Shown here: in pieces, positions 9,394-17,507 of the stretch
How the letters are laid out: each line of letters starts with the position of its first letter
How positions within the stretch are numbered: the first letter of the stretch is position 1
Source: Pseudomonadota bacterium
Lineage (GTDB): Bacteria > Pseudomonadota > Gammaproteobacteria > Burkholderiales > Burkholderiaceae_B
Length of the DNA: 64,000 nt
Assembly (NCBI GenBank): GCA_023440825.1
Contig: JAEXRL010000023.1
Location: forward strand, 1-64,000
Reading direction: 5' to 3'
Position numbers and translations under genes: made by a program
Notes under the pieces: generated by a model
The model's input: only the letters and a program-made list of their open reading frames with translations
Databases searched by the model: none
Told to the model about the DNA's origin: nothing

Positions 9394-9732
9394 ATGTCTT
9401 TACTGCTTATCTGGATCTTAAACGCGGTTGCCTTATTGATCGTGGCGTATGTTTTGCCCGGCATTACGGTGGCTTCGTTTGGCTCGGCGTTAATTGCTGC
9501 GGTTATTTTAGGTTTGTTGAATGCCTTGGTTAAGCCAGTACTGCTTGTACTGACCTTACCGATTACCGTGGTGACATTGGGTCTGTTCTTGTTTGTTCTG
9601 AACGCTCTGGTGTTCTGGCTGGCCGGATCCATTATTAAGGGCTTTACCGTAAATGGATTTTGGTGGGCAGTGCTGGGGGCCATTGTGTATAGCCTGGTTT
9701 CCGGCTTCTTAAGTGGGTTAATTCAAAAATGA
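9394..9732 (+). CDS. phage-holin-IV-like small membrane protein
   Basis: A 112-residue protein made of about four hydrophobic segments (4-20, 27-55, 57-82, 88-108) of the phage holin superfamily IV / DUF360-type group, which is chromosomal and not linked to prophages. The gene has a good ribosome-binding site (AGGAG at 9382). It sits between ahcY and metF and overlaps metF by four bases (ATGA), so it is expressed with methyl-cycle enzymes; this neighbourhood is known from other betaproteobacteria. No role has been shown; export or membrane permeability is a guess from topology. Confidence 0.85.
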   Translation: MSLLLIWILNAVALLIVAYVLPGITVASFGSALIAAVILGLLNALVKPVLLVLTLPITVVTLGLFLFVLNALVFWLAGSIIKGFTVNGFWWAVLGAIVYSLVSGFLSGLIQK

Positions 9733-10568
9733 TCCAGAAGCAGACGCTGAGTCTGGAGTTTTTCCCGCCGCGAGATGCGGCGGCACAGGAAAAACTGGTG
9801 CACTCAGCGAAGACCTTGCAGGGTTTGAACCCTGCTTATGTCAGTGTGACGTTCGGAGCGGGTGGTTCCACCCGCTCTGGCACAGCAGATACGGTACGTA
9901 TACTGCAAAAATTGGGGTTTGAGGTTGCGCCGCACTTATCCTGTGTTGGGGCTGAGCGTGACGAGCTGGCTCGACTCCTTGATGAGTACCGGGCGGCAGG
10001 TGTACGTCGACTGGTGGCTCTACGCGGTGACTTGCCATCGGGTATGGGCGGCATGACGGGTGAGTTGCGTTATGCCAGTGATCTCGTGCGTTTTATTCGC
10101 GAGCGTTCTGGTCATGACTTTCATTTAGAGGTAGCAGCTTACCCAGAAATGCACCCTCAGGCAGATAGTTTTGAGCAGGATGTCGAGCATTTTGTGCAAA
10201 AAGTACAGGCAGGTGCCAATGGTGCGATCACTCAGTATTTTTTCAATGCGCAGGCCTACTTTGATTTTGTCGAGAGGGTGCAGGCCAAAGGCATAGATAT
10301 TCCGATTACGCCAGGTATTATGCCCATTACCAACTCCACGCAGTTGTTACGCTTTTCCACCATGTGTGGGGCCGATGTGCCGCGCTGGATACGTCAGCGA
10401 TTAGCTGATTTTGGTGACGACAGGGCATCTATTCGTGCATTTGGAATCGATGTAATTGCTCGTTTGTGCCAGGATCTGCTGGACGGTGGCGCACCAGGAT
10501 TGCATATGTACACCTTGAACGGAGTAGAGGCGAGCCAAGCTATTGTTCCTGCTCTGAGCTGGAAGTAA
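9729..10568 (+). CDS. metF: methylenetetrahydrofolate reductase MetF
   Basis: FAD enzyme that reduces 5,10-methylene-THF to 5-methyl-THF, the methyl donor for methionine synthesis. TIM-barrel of 279 residues with the family start LSLEFFPPRD (Glu in the active site), SVTFGAGGSTRSGT (about 39-52), LVALRGDLPSG, and the ITPGIMPI block near 196. ATG overlaps the preceding stop by four bases, so translation is coupled. With metK and ahcY close by, most of the activated-methyl cycle is encoded within 4.4 kb; methionine synthase is not in the window. Confidence 0.97.
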   Translation: MIQKQTLSLEFFPPRDAAAQEKLVHSAKTLQGLNPAYVSVTFGAGGSTRSGTADTVRILQKLGFEVAPHLSCVGAERDELARLLDEYRAAGVRRLVALRGDLPSGMGGMTGELRYASDLVRFIRERSGHDFHLEVAAYPEMHPQADSFEQDVEHFVQKVQAGANGAITQYFFNAQAYFDFVERVQAKGIDIPITPGIMPITNSTQLLRFSTMCGADVPRWIRQRLADFGDDRASIRAFGIDVIARLCQDLLDGGAPGLHMYTLNGVEASQAIVPALSWK

Positions 10569-10589
10569 TGTGTGCTGGATAGGCAAGTG

Positions 10590-10613
10590 GCGGGATCGGC
10601 ATACTGATCCCGC
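10590..10613. terminator. hairpin between convergent metF and formyl-THF cyclo-ligase genes
   Basis: GCGGGATC and GATCCCGC form an 8-bp perfect stem with an 8-base loop. It lacks a T-run on either side, so a terminator role is inferred from its place between convergent genes. Confidence 0.5.
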
Positions 10614-10634
10614 TATGTGCCAAGCCTTGTGGCT

Positions 10635-11267
10635 TTAGAGTTCGGTGGCGGGTACTGCCCAGCCTTTATCAGTCAGTATGGTGTCCAGACGCTGATCGTG
10701 GGCAGCAGGCTGATAGTCAGTATCGCTTAGGTCGCCGACCGCCCAAGCAATTCCCACCGCGGTGAATGGGTGTTGCTGAGCACGCCAGTGCGCTAGTGTG
10801 CGGTCGTAGTATCCTTTGCCGTAGCCCAGCCTGTCGCCTTGGCGGGTAAATCCTAGTGTAGGCACCAGTACGATATCGGGTAGGCTACTTGCCAGTTCAG
10901 ATTGCGGTATTGGGATGCCGTATTGACCCGTTTCCATCGGGGTGTCGGGTGTCCACAAGCGAAACTGCAAAGGAGCGTCCTCTGTTTCTACGACCGGTAA
11001 GGAAATTTGCAGGCCTTCTTCCTCGACCCACTGGGTCAGTAAAGGTAGTAAGTCAGGCTCTGCGGGCATAGGCCAAAAAGCGGCAATATGCTGGGGGCCG
11101 GTTTTTCCCTGTTGTTGTAGGCGGGTGCGATTAGTGGCTAGCCAAGTAAATAAGCGACCGCGAATCAGTAGTCCCCCGCGATTGGTTTCTATAGATGCTT
11201 GTTGAGAGCGCAGGTCTTTTAGTCGCTTGCGCAGCTCGTCTGCGTTATGCTTTACGTTCTGATTCAT
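10635..11267 (-). CDS. 5-formyltetrahydrofolate cyclo-ligase
   Basis: Converts 5-formyl-THF to 5,10-methenyl-THF using ATP, returning stored folate to the one-carbon pool. The 210-residue protein has the family pattern: basic N-terminus RKRLKDLRSQQ, a middle strand IAAFWPMPAEPDLLP, and the C-terminal signature VPTLGFTRQGDRLGYGKGYYDRTLA (G-K-G-Y-Y-D-R in the active site). Placed beside metF, which uses the same cofactor pool. Its ATG (11265-11267) touches the possible start of the divergent slt gene. Confidence 0.93.
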   Translation of the reverse strand: MNQNVKHNADELRKRLKDLRSQQASIETNRGGLLIRGRLFTWLATNRTRLQQQGKTGPQHIAAFWPMPAEPDLLPLLTQWVEEEGLQISLPVVETEDAPLQFRLWTPDTPMETGQYGIPIPQSELASSLPDIVLVPTLGFTRQGDRLGYGKGYYDRTLAHWRAQQHPFTAVGIAWAVGDLSDTDYQPAAHDQRLDTILTDKGWAVPATEL

Positions 11268-11292
11268 GGTGTACTTTATGGGCCTGGAAACA

Positions 11293-13380
11293 ATGGTAAT
11301 TAAACAGCAACAGTATGGGGTAATACGGGAGCAGGGGCGAGGTTGGTCGCGAAAGGCCGCAATTAGCGCCCTATTGCTGACATCGTTTAGCTTGTTTGCC
11401 TGCGCTTCTGCTCATACGCCTGAAAACCAGGCGCCAATAAAGAGTGTAGCCGCAATCGCTACACAAGCCCAAACGACAGACACTCGTCCTGCTTTGGTAC
11501 CTGTGCGTCGCTGGGACAGTGTGCCGGCGGTGCCAAATGTAGCGCGCGATGCCTTGATTGAAGCACGCGAGGCGACGAACAAAAAACGTTGGGCAGAGCT
11601 GGAAAGGTTGGTCAGACCCGCCAGTGCAGACCCTGTGCTGGGGGGCTATGCCCAGTATTGGCAGTTGCGTCGTGTTTTGCAAGACCCAACGCTTAGTATC
11701 CCGCGTGATGAGTTAGGGCTGTTTCTGGCCAGCAATGAAGATGAGTATTTAGCGAACCGTTTAAAATCTGACTGGGTTTTGGCGGCAGCACGACAGTCTG
11801 ACTTTGAGCAGATCAAGCGATTGTGGCCGGTAGAGCGACCAAGCTCACAAGTGCGTTGCGCGTATTTACATGCCCAGCATGTAACTGGTCAAACTGTACA
11901 GGCTTCTGAGTTTTTGGACGCGTTTAGCGCGGGTCAGGCTTGCTGGTCTGCATTGGATCAGTTCTACAGTAGCGGGGTGGTCAGTTTCGCTCAGGTGAGT
12001 GATCTGATGCGTAATGCGCTAGAGTCCGCTCGCACAGCCGAAGCTCGCCGCTTGGCAGCCGTAATTTTTGATGGGGCACAAATGCGTGCTTATACGGCGC
12101 TTATGGCTGACCCGCGTAAGTGGTTAAATACGCAAAGCACAGCAAAGGGGCAGGGGCAAGCCGAGTTGATTACCTTGGCTCTGTCACGTTTGGGACGTGC
12201 AGATAGGGCGGCAAATGCCAAGTATATCGAGCAACAGTGGGCAAAAGCTTTGCCCACTGCGAATCTGGATTGGGTGTGGGGACAGTTTGGCCTAATCAGT
12301 GCTTTACGGGTCGAATCGGATGCTGCACGCTGGTATCGCAAAGCCGGTAGTACTCCCATGACAGATTACAACCACGCATGGCGCGTGCGCGCCGAATTGC
12401 GTGAAAGTTCGATTAACTGGCAGCAGGTGCAGGCCGCCATCGATAAAATGGGGGCGGCACAGCGCGCTGAGCCCGTATGGGTGTACTGGCATGCCCGTGC
12501 TTTGCAGGCGCAGGGTCAAACAGAGCAGGCACGCGCCCAGTTTGAGTCTATTACCGGAGATCTGAATTTTTACGGTCAACTGGCGATTGAGGAGTTAGGG
12601 CGTACCCCTGCCTTGCCTCCGGCTCCCAGTCCGATTAGTGCTGCAGAAATGCAAGATATTCGCACGCATGCCGGTTTACAAAGGGCGATTGAGCTGTTCA
12701 AGCTAGGCTGGCGTCCTGAGGCAGTAGGTGAGTGGGCTTTTGCCCTGCGCGGCATGAACGACAGGCAACTGCGGGCAGCGGCTGAATTAGCACGTGAAAA
12801 TCAGATTTATGATCGGGTAGTGAATACGTCTATGCTGACCAAGCACGAGGTGGATTTCACACAGCGTTTTATTGCACCGTTCGAAGGACGAGTAGCGTCT
12901 CAGGCGCGTACTATTTCCCTAGATCCTGCTTGGGTATATGGATTGATACGCCAGGAATCGCGTTTTATTACGGACGCCCGTTCAGGTGTGGGTGCCTCAG
13001 GCTTAATGCAGTTAATGCCCGATACTGCACGTCATGTGGCCAAGCGCATCAATATGCCAGGGTTCACGTTAAGCCAAGTCAATGATTTCGAGGTGAATAC
13101 AATACTGGGCACGAACTATTTGAATATGGTGTTGCAGCAACTGGACGGTTCACAAGTGTTGGCGTCAGCCGGCTATAACGCAGGGCCAGGGCGTCCGATT
13201 AACTGGCGCTCTCGTTTGAGTGGGCCGGTAGAAGGGGCTATTTTTGCGGAAACCATTCCTTTTACCGAGACGCGCTTATACGTGAAAAACGTGTTGTCGA
13301 ATGCCACGTACTATTCCATGATGTTTAGTGGTCAGCCGCAATCGTTGAAGCAGCGTTTGGGCACTGTGGCACCAAAATAA
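11293..13380 (+). CDS. slt: soluble lytic murein transglycosylase (Slt70 type)
   Basis: Periplasmic enzyme that cuts the glycan strands of peptidoglycan to 1,6-anhydro ends. An N-terminal export signal (hydrophobic core ISALLLTSFSLFACASA; FAC could be a lipobox) is followed by a long alpha-superhelical domain and a C-terminal SLT domain: catalytic Glu in GLIRQESRF, then GVGASGLMQLMP, and NAGPGRP. Start is uncertain: ATGs at 11266, 11278 and 11293 are in frame; only the last has a GGA at suitable distance and does not overlap the divergent cyclo-ligase gene, so I use it (695 residues). Confidence 0.9.
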   Translation: MVIKQQQYGVIREQGRGWSRKAAISALLLTSFSLFACASAHTPENQAPIKSVAAIATQAQTTDTRPALVPVRRWDSVPAVPNVARDALIEAREATNKKRWAELERLVRPASADPVLGGYAQYWQLRRVLQDPTLSIPRDELGLFLASNEDEYLANRLKSDWVLAAARQSDFEQIKRLWPVERPSSQVRCAYLHAQHVTGQTVQASEFLDAFSAGQACWSALDQFYSSGVVSFAQVSDLMRNALESARTAEARRLAAVIFDGAQMRAYTALMADPRKWLNTQSTAKGQGQAELITLALSRLGRADRAANAKYIEQQWAKALPTANLDWVWGQFGLISALRVESDAARWYRKAGSTPMTDYNHAWRVRAELRESSINWQQVQAAIDKMGAAQRAEPVWVYWHARALQAQGQTEQARAQFESITGDLNFYGQLAIEELGRTPALPPAPSPISAAEMQDIRTHAGLQRAIELFKLGWRPEAVGEWAFALRGMNDRQLRAAAELARENQIYDRVVNTSMLTKHEVDFTQRFIAPFEGRVASQARTISLDPAWVYGLIRQESRFITDARSGVGASGLMQLMPDTARHVAKRINMPGFTLSQVNDFEVNTILGTNYLNMVLQQLDGSQVLASAGYNAGPGRPINWRSRLSGPVEGAIFAETIPFTETRLYVKNVLSNATYYSMMFSGQPQSLKQRLGTVAPK

Positions 13381-13396
13381 GTCTAGTTTATTGCCT

Positions 13397-14542
13397 ATGC
13401 ACGATTTAAGTGAACGACAACAGCAGGCTTTGCAGCAACTTATTGGTGCTGCTGATCTTGCAGACCCATTACTGCACGGCTTAAATGCTTACGTGGTGGG
13501 CGGGGCAGTGCGTGATGCTTTGCTTGGGCTGGAGGCGGGTGATCGCGACTGGGTAGTGGTGGGAGCCAGCCCTGATGATCTTGCTCAGCGCGGTTTCATA
13601 CCAGTAGGTGGCGACTTTCCTGTGTTTTTGCACCCGCGTAGCAAAGAGGAATTTGCCTTGGCGCGTACCGAGCGTAAGTCTGGCAAGGGCTATAAGGGGT
13701 TCACCTTTTACACAGGTACTGATGTCTCGCTGAGTGAGGATTTACAGCGGCGTGACTTGACGATTAATGCTTTGGCACTGGGGCTGGATGGTCGTTTGCA
13801 TGACCCCTTGGGGGCTTGGACGGATATTGAGCAGCGCTGTTTACGTCATGTGGGCGCCGCGTTTAGTGAAGATCCGGTACGACTCTTACGGTTAGCACGT
13901 TTTGCGGCACGCTTTGTCGAGTTTTCGATTGCTCCCGAAACGTTGCTAATGGCACAGCAGCTTGCCTCCTCAGGCGAGCTGGATGCATTGGTGCCCGAGC
14001 GCGTGTGGCAAGAGTTTGCCAAAGGTTTGCAAACCGGATCGCCGGGGCGCATGTTACAGGTTTTGCAGCATACGCAGGCCCTAGCGCATATCGTGCCTGC
14101 ATTGCGCTATATTCCAGAGTTGGATGCGGTCTTGGCCTGGGCCAGTTTGCACCAGTTGCCATTGGCCAGTCGCTATGCCTTGCTGTGCTCACAGTCGGTG
14201 CTGCTTGAGGCAGTAGCCAAGGCCTTGCGTAGCCCACGCGAAGCTCAAGACATGGCTAGATTATTGCAGTTACTGGTGCGCAGTCCAGCGTTGGCGGCTC
14301 AGTCTGGCCCTGATGAGTGGCTGGATCTGCTGGAGCAATGCGATGCCTTGCGTAGGCCGGAGCGATTTACTCAGCTATTGGCAGCGGCACAAGGCTTGCT
14401 TCGTCTAGACCCGGAGGTGTGGCAGCAGCGCTTGCATTGCATACGCTCCGTGGATGCAGCGGCGATTGTACAAGTGTATAAAAATCAGGGGGCACAAATT
14501 AAAGCCGCTTTACGCCATGCACGTTTGCAGAGCCTGGCGTAA
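13397..14542 (+). CDS. cca: CCA-adding enzyme (tRNA nucleotidyltransferase)
   Basis: Adds or repairs the 3'-CCA end of tRNAs. Class II enzyme with the head-domain signature GGAVRDALLGL and DRDWVVVG (metal-binding Asp pair, residues about 37-55), the Arg/Asp template motif RRDLTINALAL, and EDPVRLLRLARFAARF. No HD phosphohydrolase domain is visible; 381 residues fits the short form. I use ATG 13397; a TTG at 13391 is possible. Only a 16-base gap separates it from slt, so they may be co-transcribed. It converges on the next gene with just ten bases between stops. Confidence 0.92.
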   Translation: MHDLSERQQQALQQLIGAADLADPLLHGLNAYVVGGAVRDALLGLEAGDRDWVVVGASPDDLAQRGFIPVGGDFPVFLHPRSKEEFALARTERKSGKGYKGFTFYTGTDVSLSEDLQRRDLTINALALGLDGRLHDPLGAWTDIEQRCLRHVGAAFSEDPVRLLRLARFAARFVEFSIAPETLLMAQQLASSGELDALVPERVWQEFAKGLQTGSPGRMLQVLQHTQALAHIVPALRYIPELDAVLAWASLHQLPLASRYALLCSQSVLLEAVAKALRSPREAQDMARLLQLLVRSPALAAQSGPDEWLDLLEQCDALRRPERFTQLLAAAQGLLRLDPEVWQQRLHCIRSVDAAAIVQVYKNQGAQIKAALRHARLQSLA

Positions 14543-14552
14543 AGGAATGGGT

Positions 14553-15779
14553 TTATAAACGGTCGCGACGATCGCCACTGATAAACCCAATTAAGGGGGG
14601 ATCTATGTTTCGCCCTATAGCGAGTACTTTGAAAAGCTCCCCCATTTCCGCTTCGGACAAGAGCTTTTGTGCCTGTGATATTTGCTGATTCCAGGCGATA
14701 GCTGTCGCGCTGTCGTCGCGCTGTGCTGGATCTGGACTATTGGCAGCCAGTAAGCCCGGTAGCCCGCAGTTCATCAGAAAGCGTGCCTGCGAGGTATAAC
14801 CTAGTACGTCTAGTCCAGCATCAAGAGCAGCATCGGCCATAGCGGTGAAATCAATGTGTGTGGTGATATCTTGCATGCCCGCTAAAACTAAAGGCTGGGC
14901 GTGTGCCATATGCCGGAAGTGGCACATCAGCGTGCCCTCTGAGCGTTGCACATGATAGAACTCTCGTTGAGGGAAGCCGTAGTCAATGAGTAAGGCGGCG
15001 CCTTGCTGCAACCATTCGCCCATGCTGCGAATCCAGGCTTCGGCATTTAGGTTCAGCTCGGACTGATAAGCAGGTAACTGTGGTACACGCTCTCGAACCA
15101 GTTGTTCCAGGTGCTCGGGAGCAGGGCGGGCAGCCAGTACAAAAGGGGCTGGCAAGCCGGCTGCTATGTCGGCACTGGCGTGTTGTACACCCAGCTCCAT
15201 AATGTTCAGGTCCTCATCGATATGGAACAGGGCTGCGGGCATGGCATCCAGCACTTCGTTTGCCACCACGCAGCCACTGAATTGGCTGGGTAATTCGTCT
15301 AACCATTCGATGTTGGCGTGTAGGTCGGCTAAGAGGGCGTGTTGACGCTGGCGCAGATCCGGTGAGAGTTCTAGAATTTGATAGTGTGGCTCCACGCCTG
15401 CCGCACGTAGTGCAGGAATCAGGGCGGCCGCTAAGGCACCGCTGCCAGCACCGAACTCTAGCACGGTGGTACTGCTGGACTGTTGCAGTATTTGTAAAAT
15501 TTGTTTAGCCAGAGTTTGGCCAAATAAGGGGCTGAGCTCGGGCGCCGTGGTGAAGTCACCGGTAGGTGAGCTACCACCGAACTTGGTGCTGCCTGCTGTG
15601 TAGTACCCCAGACCTGGTGCATACAGCGCTGCTTGCATCCATTGGTCAAACGGTAAAAAACCATGCGCTGCATCGATTTGTGTTTGCAAATACTGATGCA
15701 CGTGAGCCTGATGCTCGAGCAAGGAAGCCGATAAGGGAGGGAGTCCGTGCGGTAGGGAGGGTACAGCCAGTACAGTCAT
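14553..15779 (-). CDS. SAM-dependent methyltransferase, MidA/NDUFAF7 family
   Basis: Methyltransferase of the family that includes mitochondrial NDUFAF7, which methylates an arginine of a complex I subunit; the bacterial role is not settled. The 408-residue protein shows FTTAPELSPLFGQTLA, the SAM-binding loop VLEFGAGSGALAAAL (about 107-121), and GCVVANEVLDAMP. Two bases separate its start from the stop of the small membrane-protein gene upstream, so the two are likely co-transcribed. Confidence 0.88.
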   Translation of the reverse strand: MTVLAVPSLPHGLPPLSASLLEHQAHVHQYLQTQIDAAHGFLPFDQWMQAALYAPGLGYYTAGSTKFGGSSPTGDFTTAPELSPLFGQTLAKQILQILQQSSSTTVLEFGAGSGALAAALIPALRAAGVEPHYQILELSPDLRQRQHALLADLHANIEWLDELPSQFSGCVVANEVLDAMPAALFHIDEDLNIMELGVQHASADIAAGLPAPFVLAARPAPEHLEQLVRERVPQLPAYQSELNLNAEAWIRSMGEWLQQGAALLIDYGFPQREFYHVQRSEGTLMCHFRHMAHAQPLVLAGMQDITTHIDFTAMADAALDAGLDVLGYTSQARFLMNCGLPGLLAANSPDPAQRDDSATAIAWNQQISQAQKLLSEAEMGELFKVLAIGRNIDPPLIGFISGDRRDRL

Positions 15780-15782
15780 AGT

Positions 15783-15974
15783 TTACTCGGTGGGGTCATC
15801 CGGGGGTTGCCGCTTGTTGGCCTGAGAAAGCTGGTGCAGGCTGCGCAGCATACCAACGAGCATGCCGATCAGTATGGCACTGATTAGGGCCAGTATAAAA
15901 TTGCCGATCACAATCCATAACGGCAGGCAGAGTACGGCCATCAGCAACAAGGGTTTTTGCAGCAAGGCTTTCAT
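15783..15974 (-). CDS. small membrane protein, unknown
   Basis: A 63-residue protein with one or two hydrophobic segments (about 10-45, MAVLCLPLWIVIGNFILAL) and a charged C-terminal tail (ANKRQPPDDPTE). I choose ATG 15974 (MKALLQKP); an upstream ATG at 15986 would add four residues. It precedes the MidA-family gene with a four-base gap. I do not recognise a family. Confidence 0.6.
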   Translation of the reverse strand: MKALLQKPLLLMAVLCLPLWIVIGNFILALISAILIGMLVGMLRSLHQLSQANKRQPPDDPTE

Positions 15975-16085
15975 AAAAACAAGCAAATAATTCGAACAAT
16001 GGTCTAATTGTACTGTAAGCCGTCTGCTGGGCGAGATGCCAGGTACAGGCGATCACAGAGTTTTTGGTATTGGATGGGATGAGTA

Positions 16086-16622
16086 ATGACGGCATTAGTA
16101 CCGGTCAGTGAATGGGTAAGACGCTGGAGTCATTTATTGCCTGTGCCCGGCACAGTTCTGGACGTAGCCTGTGGTAAGGGGCGACATGTACGCTGGTTCG
16201 CTCAGCGTGGTCATGTGGTCGTGGGGGTAGATCGGGATCCGGAGGCGGTGCTTGCCGCTTCGCCGTATGGCGAGATTGTGCAAGCGGATATTGAAAATGG
16301 GCCATGGCCTTTTAGTGGCCGCCGTTTTAATGCAGTAGTAGTGTGTAATTATTTGTGGCGCCCATTATGGCCGACCTTGCTGGATAGCCTGGAGCCTGGC
16401 GGCATTCTGGTATATGAAACTTTTGCTAGCGGCAATGAGCGTTACGGCAGGCCGAGTAACCCCGACTTCTTGTTGCAAGCCGGCGAACTGCTGGAGCGCT
16501 GTCAGGGGCTAGAAGTAATTGCTTATCAGCAAGGGATACTCCCTGAGCCGGAGCGTGTGGTGCAGCGCATAGTGGCGCGCCGCCCAGATGGTTGCTCATA
16601 TGCTATGCCTCTGTGTTCCTGA
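16086..16622 (+). CDS. class I SAM-dependent methyltransferase
   Basis: Small methyltransferase (178 residues) with a clear SAM-binding motif I VLDVACGKGRHVRWFAQRG (residues 25-43) and acidic motif II VVGVDRD, then motif IV (FNAVVVCNYLWRPLW) and post-motif region GGILVYETFASGNERYGRPSNPDFLL. This tail is typical of the TehB/UbiE-like group whose substrates are mostly unknown. Stands alone on the plus strand between minus-strand genes; five bases separate its stop from that of the TSUP permease gene. Confidence 0.82.
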   Translation: MTALVPVSEWVRRWSHLLPVPGTVLDVACGKGRHVRWFAQRGHVVVGVDRDPEAVLAASPYGEIVQADIENGPWPFSGRRFNAVVVCNYLWRPLWPTLLDSLEPGGILVYETFASGNERYGRPSNPDFLLQAGELLERCQGLEVIAYQQGILPEPERVVQRIVARRPDGCSYAMPLCS

Positions 16623-16627
16623 GCAAC

Positions 16628-17410
16628 TTAGCCGTTGAGACTTTTATAGAGCAATACGATGGCTACTGTGGCGGTGAGCACAGAAAATCCGGTTTGCAGA
16701 GTTTGAGCAGGAATGCGAGCAGCGCTTAGGCGTCCGATCAGCATGCCTACTAAGGCAGCGCCTATAAATAGCCAGCCGGTCTGGGGAATGAGCACACCGT
16801 GACTGAGGGCGACCGCAGCGCCACTTAGGGAGACCAGTGCGATCAGCAGTAGTGATGTGGCAACGATGCTATGCATGGTGAGATTGCTATAGCGGCGCAA
16901 GGACGGCACGATTAAAAACCCACCACCTACTCCCAGCATGCCAGAAAACAAGCCGGTACAGGCTCCAATGCTTGCCAGCGTGGCGCTGCTACGTACTGTC
17001 CAGAACAGACGCCCTGTTTTGGGATTTACAGAGCAAGGCTTAATTTGCTCAGCCGCAGTGCTTGCTGTTTTACGCCACATTTTGCTGGCAATCCATAACA
17101 TAAGCACAGCAAAGGCAAACAGCAGATAGCGCTCGGGCAGTTCTTGACCTAGCCATAAGCCCAGCTTGGTGCAAAGTGCACCAATAGCCGCCATGAATAA
17201 GGCGGCGCGATAGCGCACAATATGTTTATGCAATCCGTCCAGTGCACCTAGCAAGGCAGCGCTGCCTACGGCCAGCAAAGCGATGGGCGTGGCTTGACTA
17301 AGGCTAAAACCTAGGCCTAATACCAGAGCGGGAATAGCCAGAATACCGCCGCCGGCACCAGTGAGGCCTAAACTTAAGCCCGTCAATGCCCCCAAGAGTA
17401 GAGCGAGCAT
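16628..17410 (-). CDS. TSUP (TauE/SafE) family permease
   Basis: Integral inner-membrane protein of 260 residues with about eight hydrophobic segments and the two internal repeats of the TauE/SafE family, each starting with a Gly-rich turn (GLTGAGGGILAIPAL near residue 16 and GMLGVGGGFLIVPSL near 156). Family members export sulfite, sulfoacetate or other small anions; the substrate cannot be told. No sulfur genes are adjacent. Separated from ppc by a large inverted repeat. Confidence 0.88.
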   Translation of the reverse strand: MLALLLGALTGLSLGLTGAGGGILAIPALVLGLGFSLSQATPIALLAVGSAALLGALDGLHKHIVRYRAALFMAAIGALCTKLGLWLGQELPERYLLFAFAVLMLWIASKMWRKTASTAAEQIKPCSVNPKTGRLFWTVRSSATLASIGACTGLFSGMLGVGGGFLIVPSLRRYSNLTMHSIVATSLLLIALVSLSGAAVALSHGVLIPQTGWLFIGAALVGMLIGRLSAARIPAQTLQTGFSVLTATVAIVLLYKSLNG

Positions 17411-17416
17411 AGATCT

Positions 17417-17475
17417 TTTCTAAAAGTGGCGTCCGTCACACAGCGTGACGGACATTTCTTAATGTCTTTTAGAAA
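17417..17475. terminator. two-tier inverted repeat downstream of ppc
   Basis: Outer arms TTTCTAAAAG (17417-17426) and CTTTTAGAAA (17466-17475) enclose a perfect inner hairpin GTCCGTCAC-acagc-GTGACGGAC (17431-17453). On the minus strand it follows ppc and precedes the TSUP gene, so it probably ends ppc transcription. Confidence 0.65.
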
Positions 17476-17507
17476 TTAACATATACCTATAAGTGATAAC
17501 AAGCGTT

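Noticed and set aside
9394..9732. Prophage holin
   Set aside because: No phage genes nearby; the gene lies in a methyl-cycle unit and is translationally coupled to metF.
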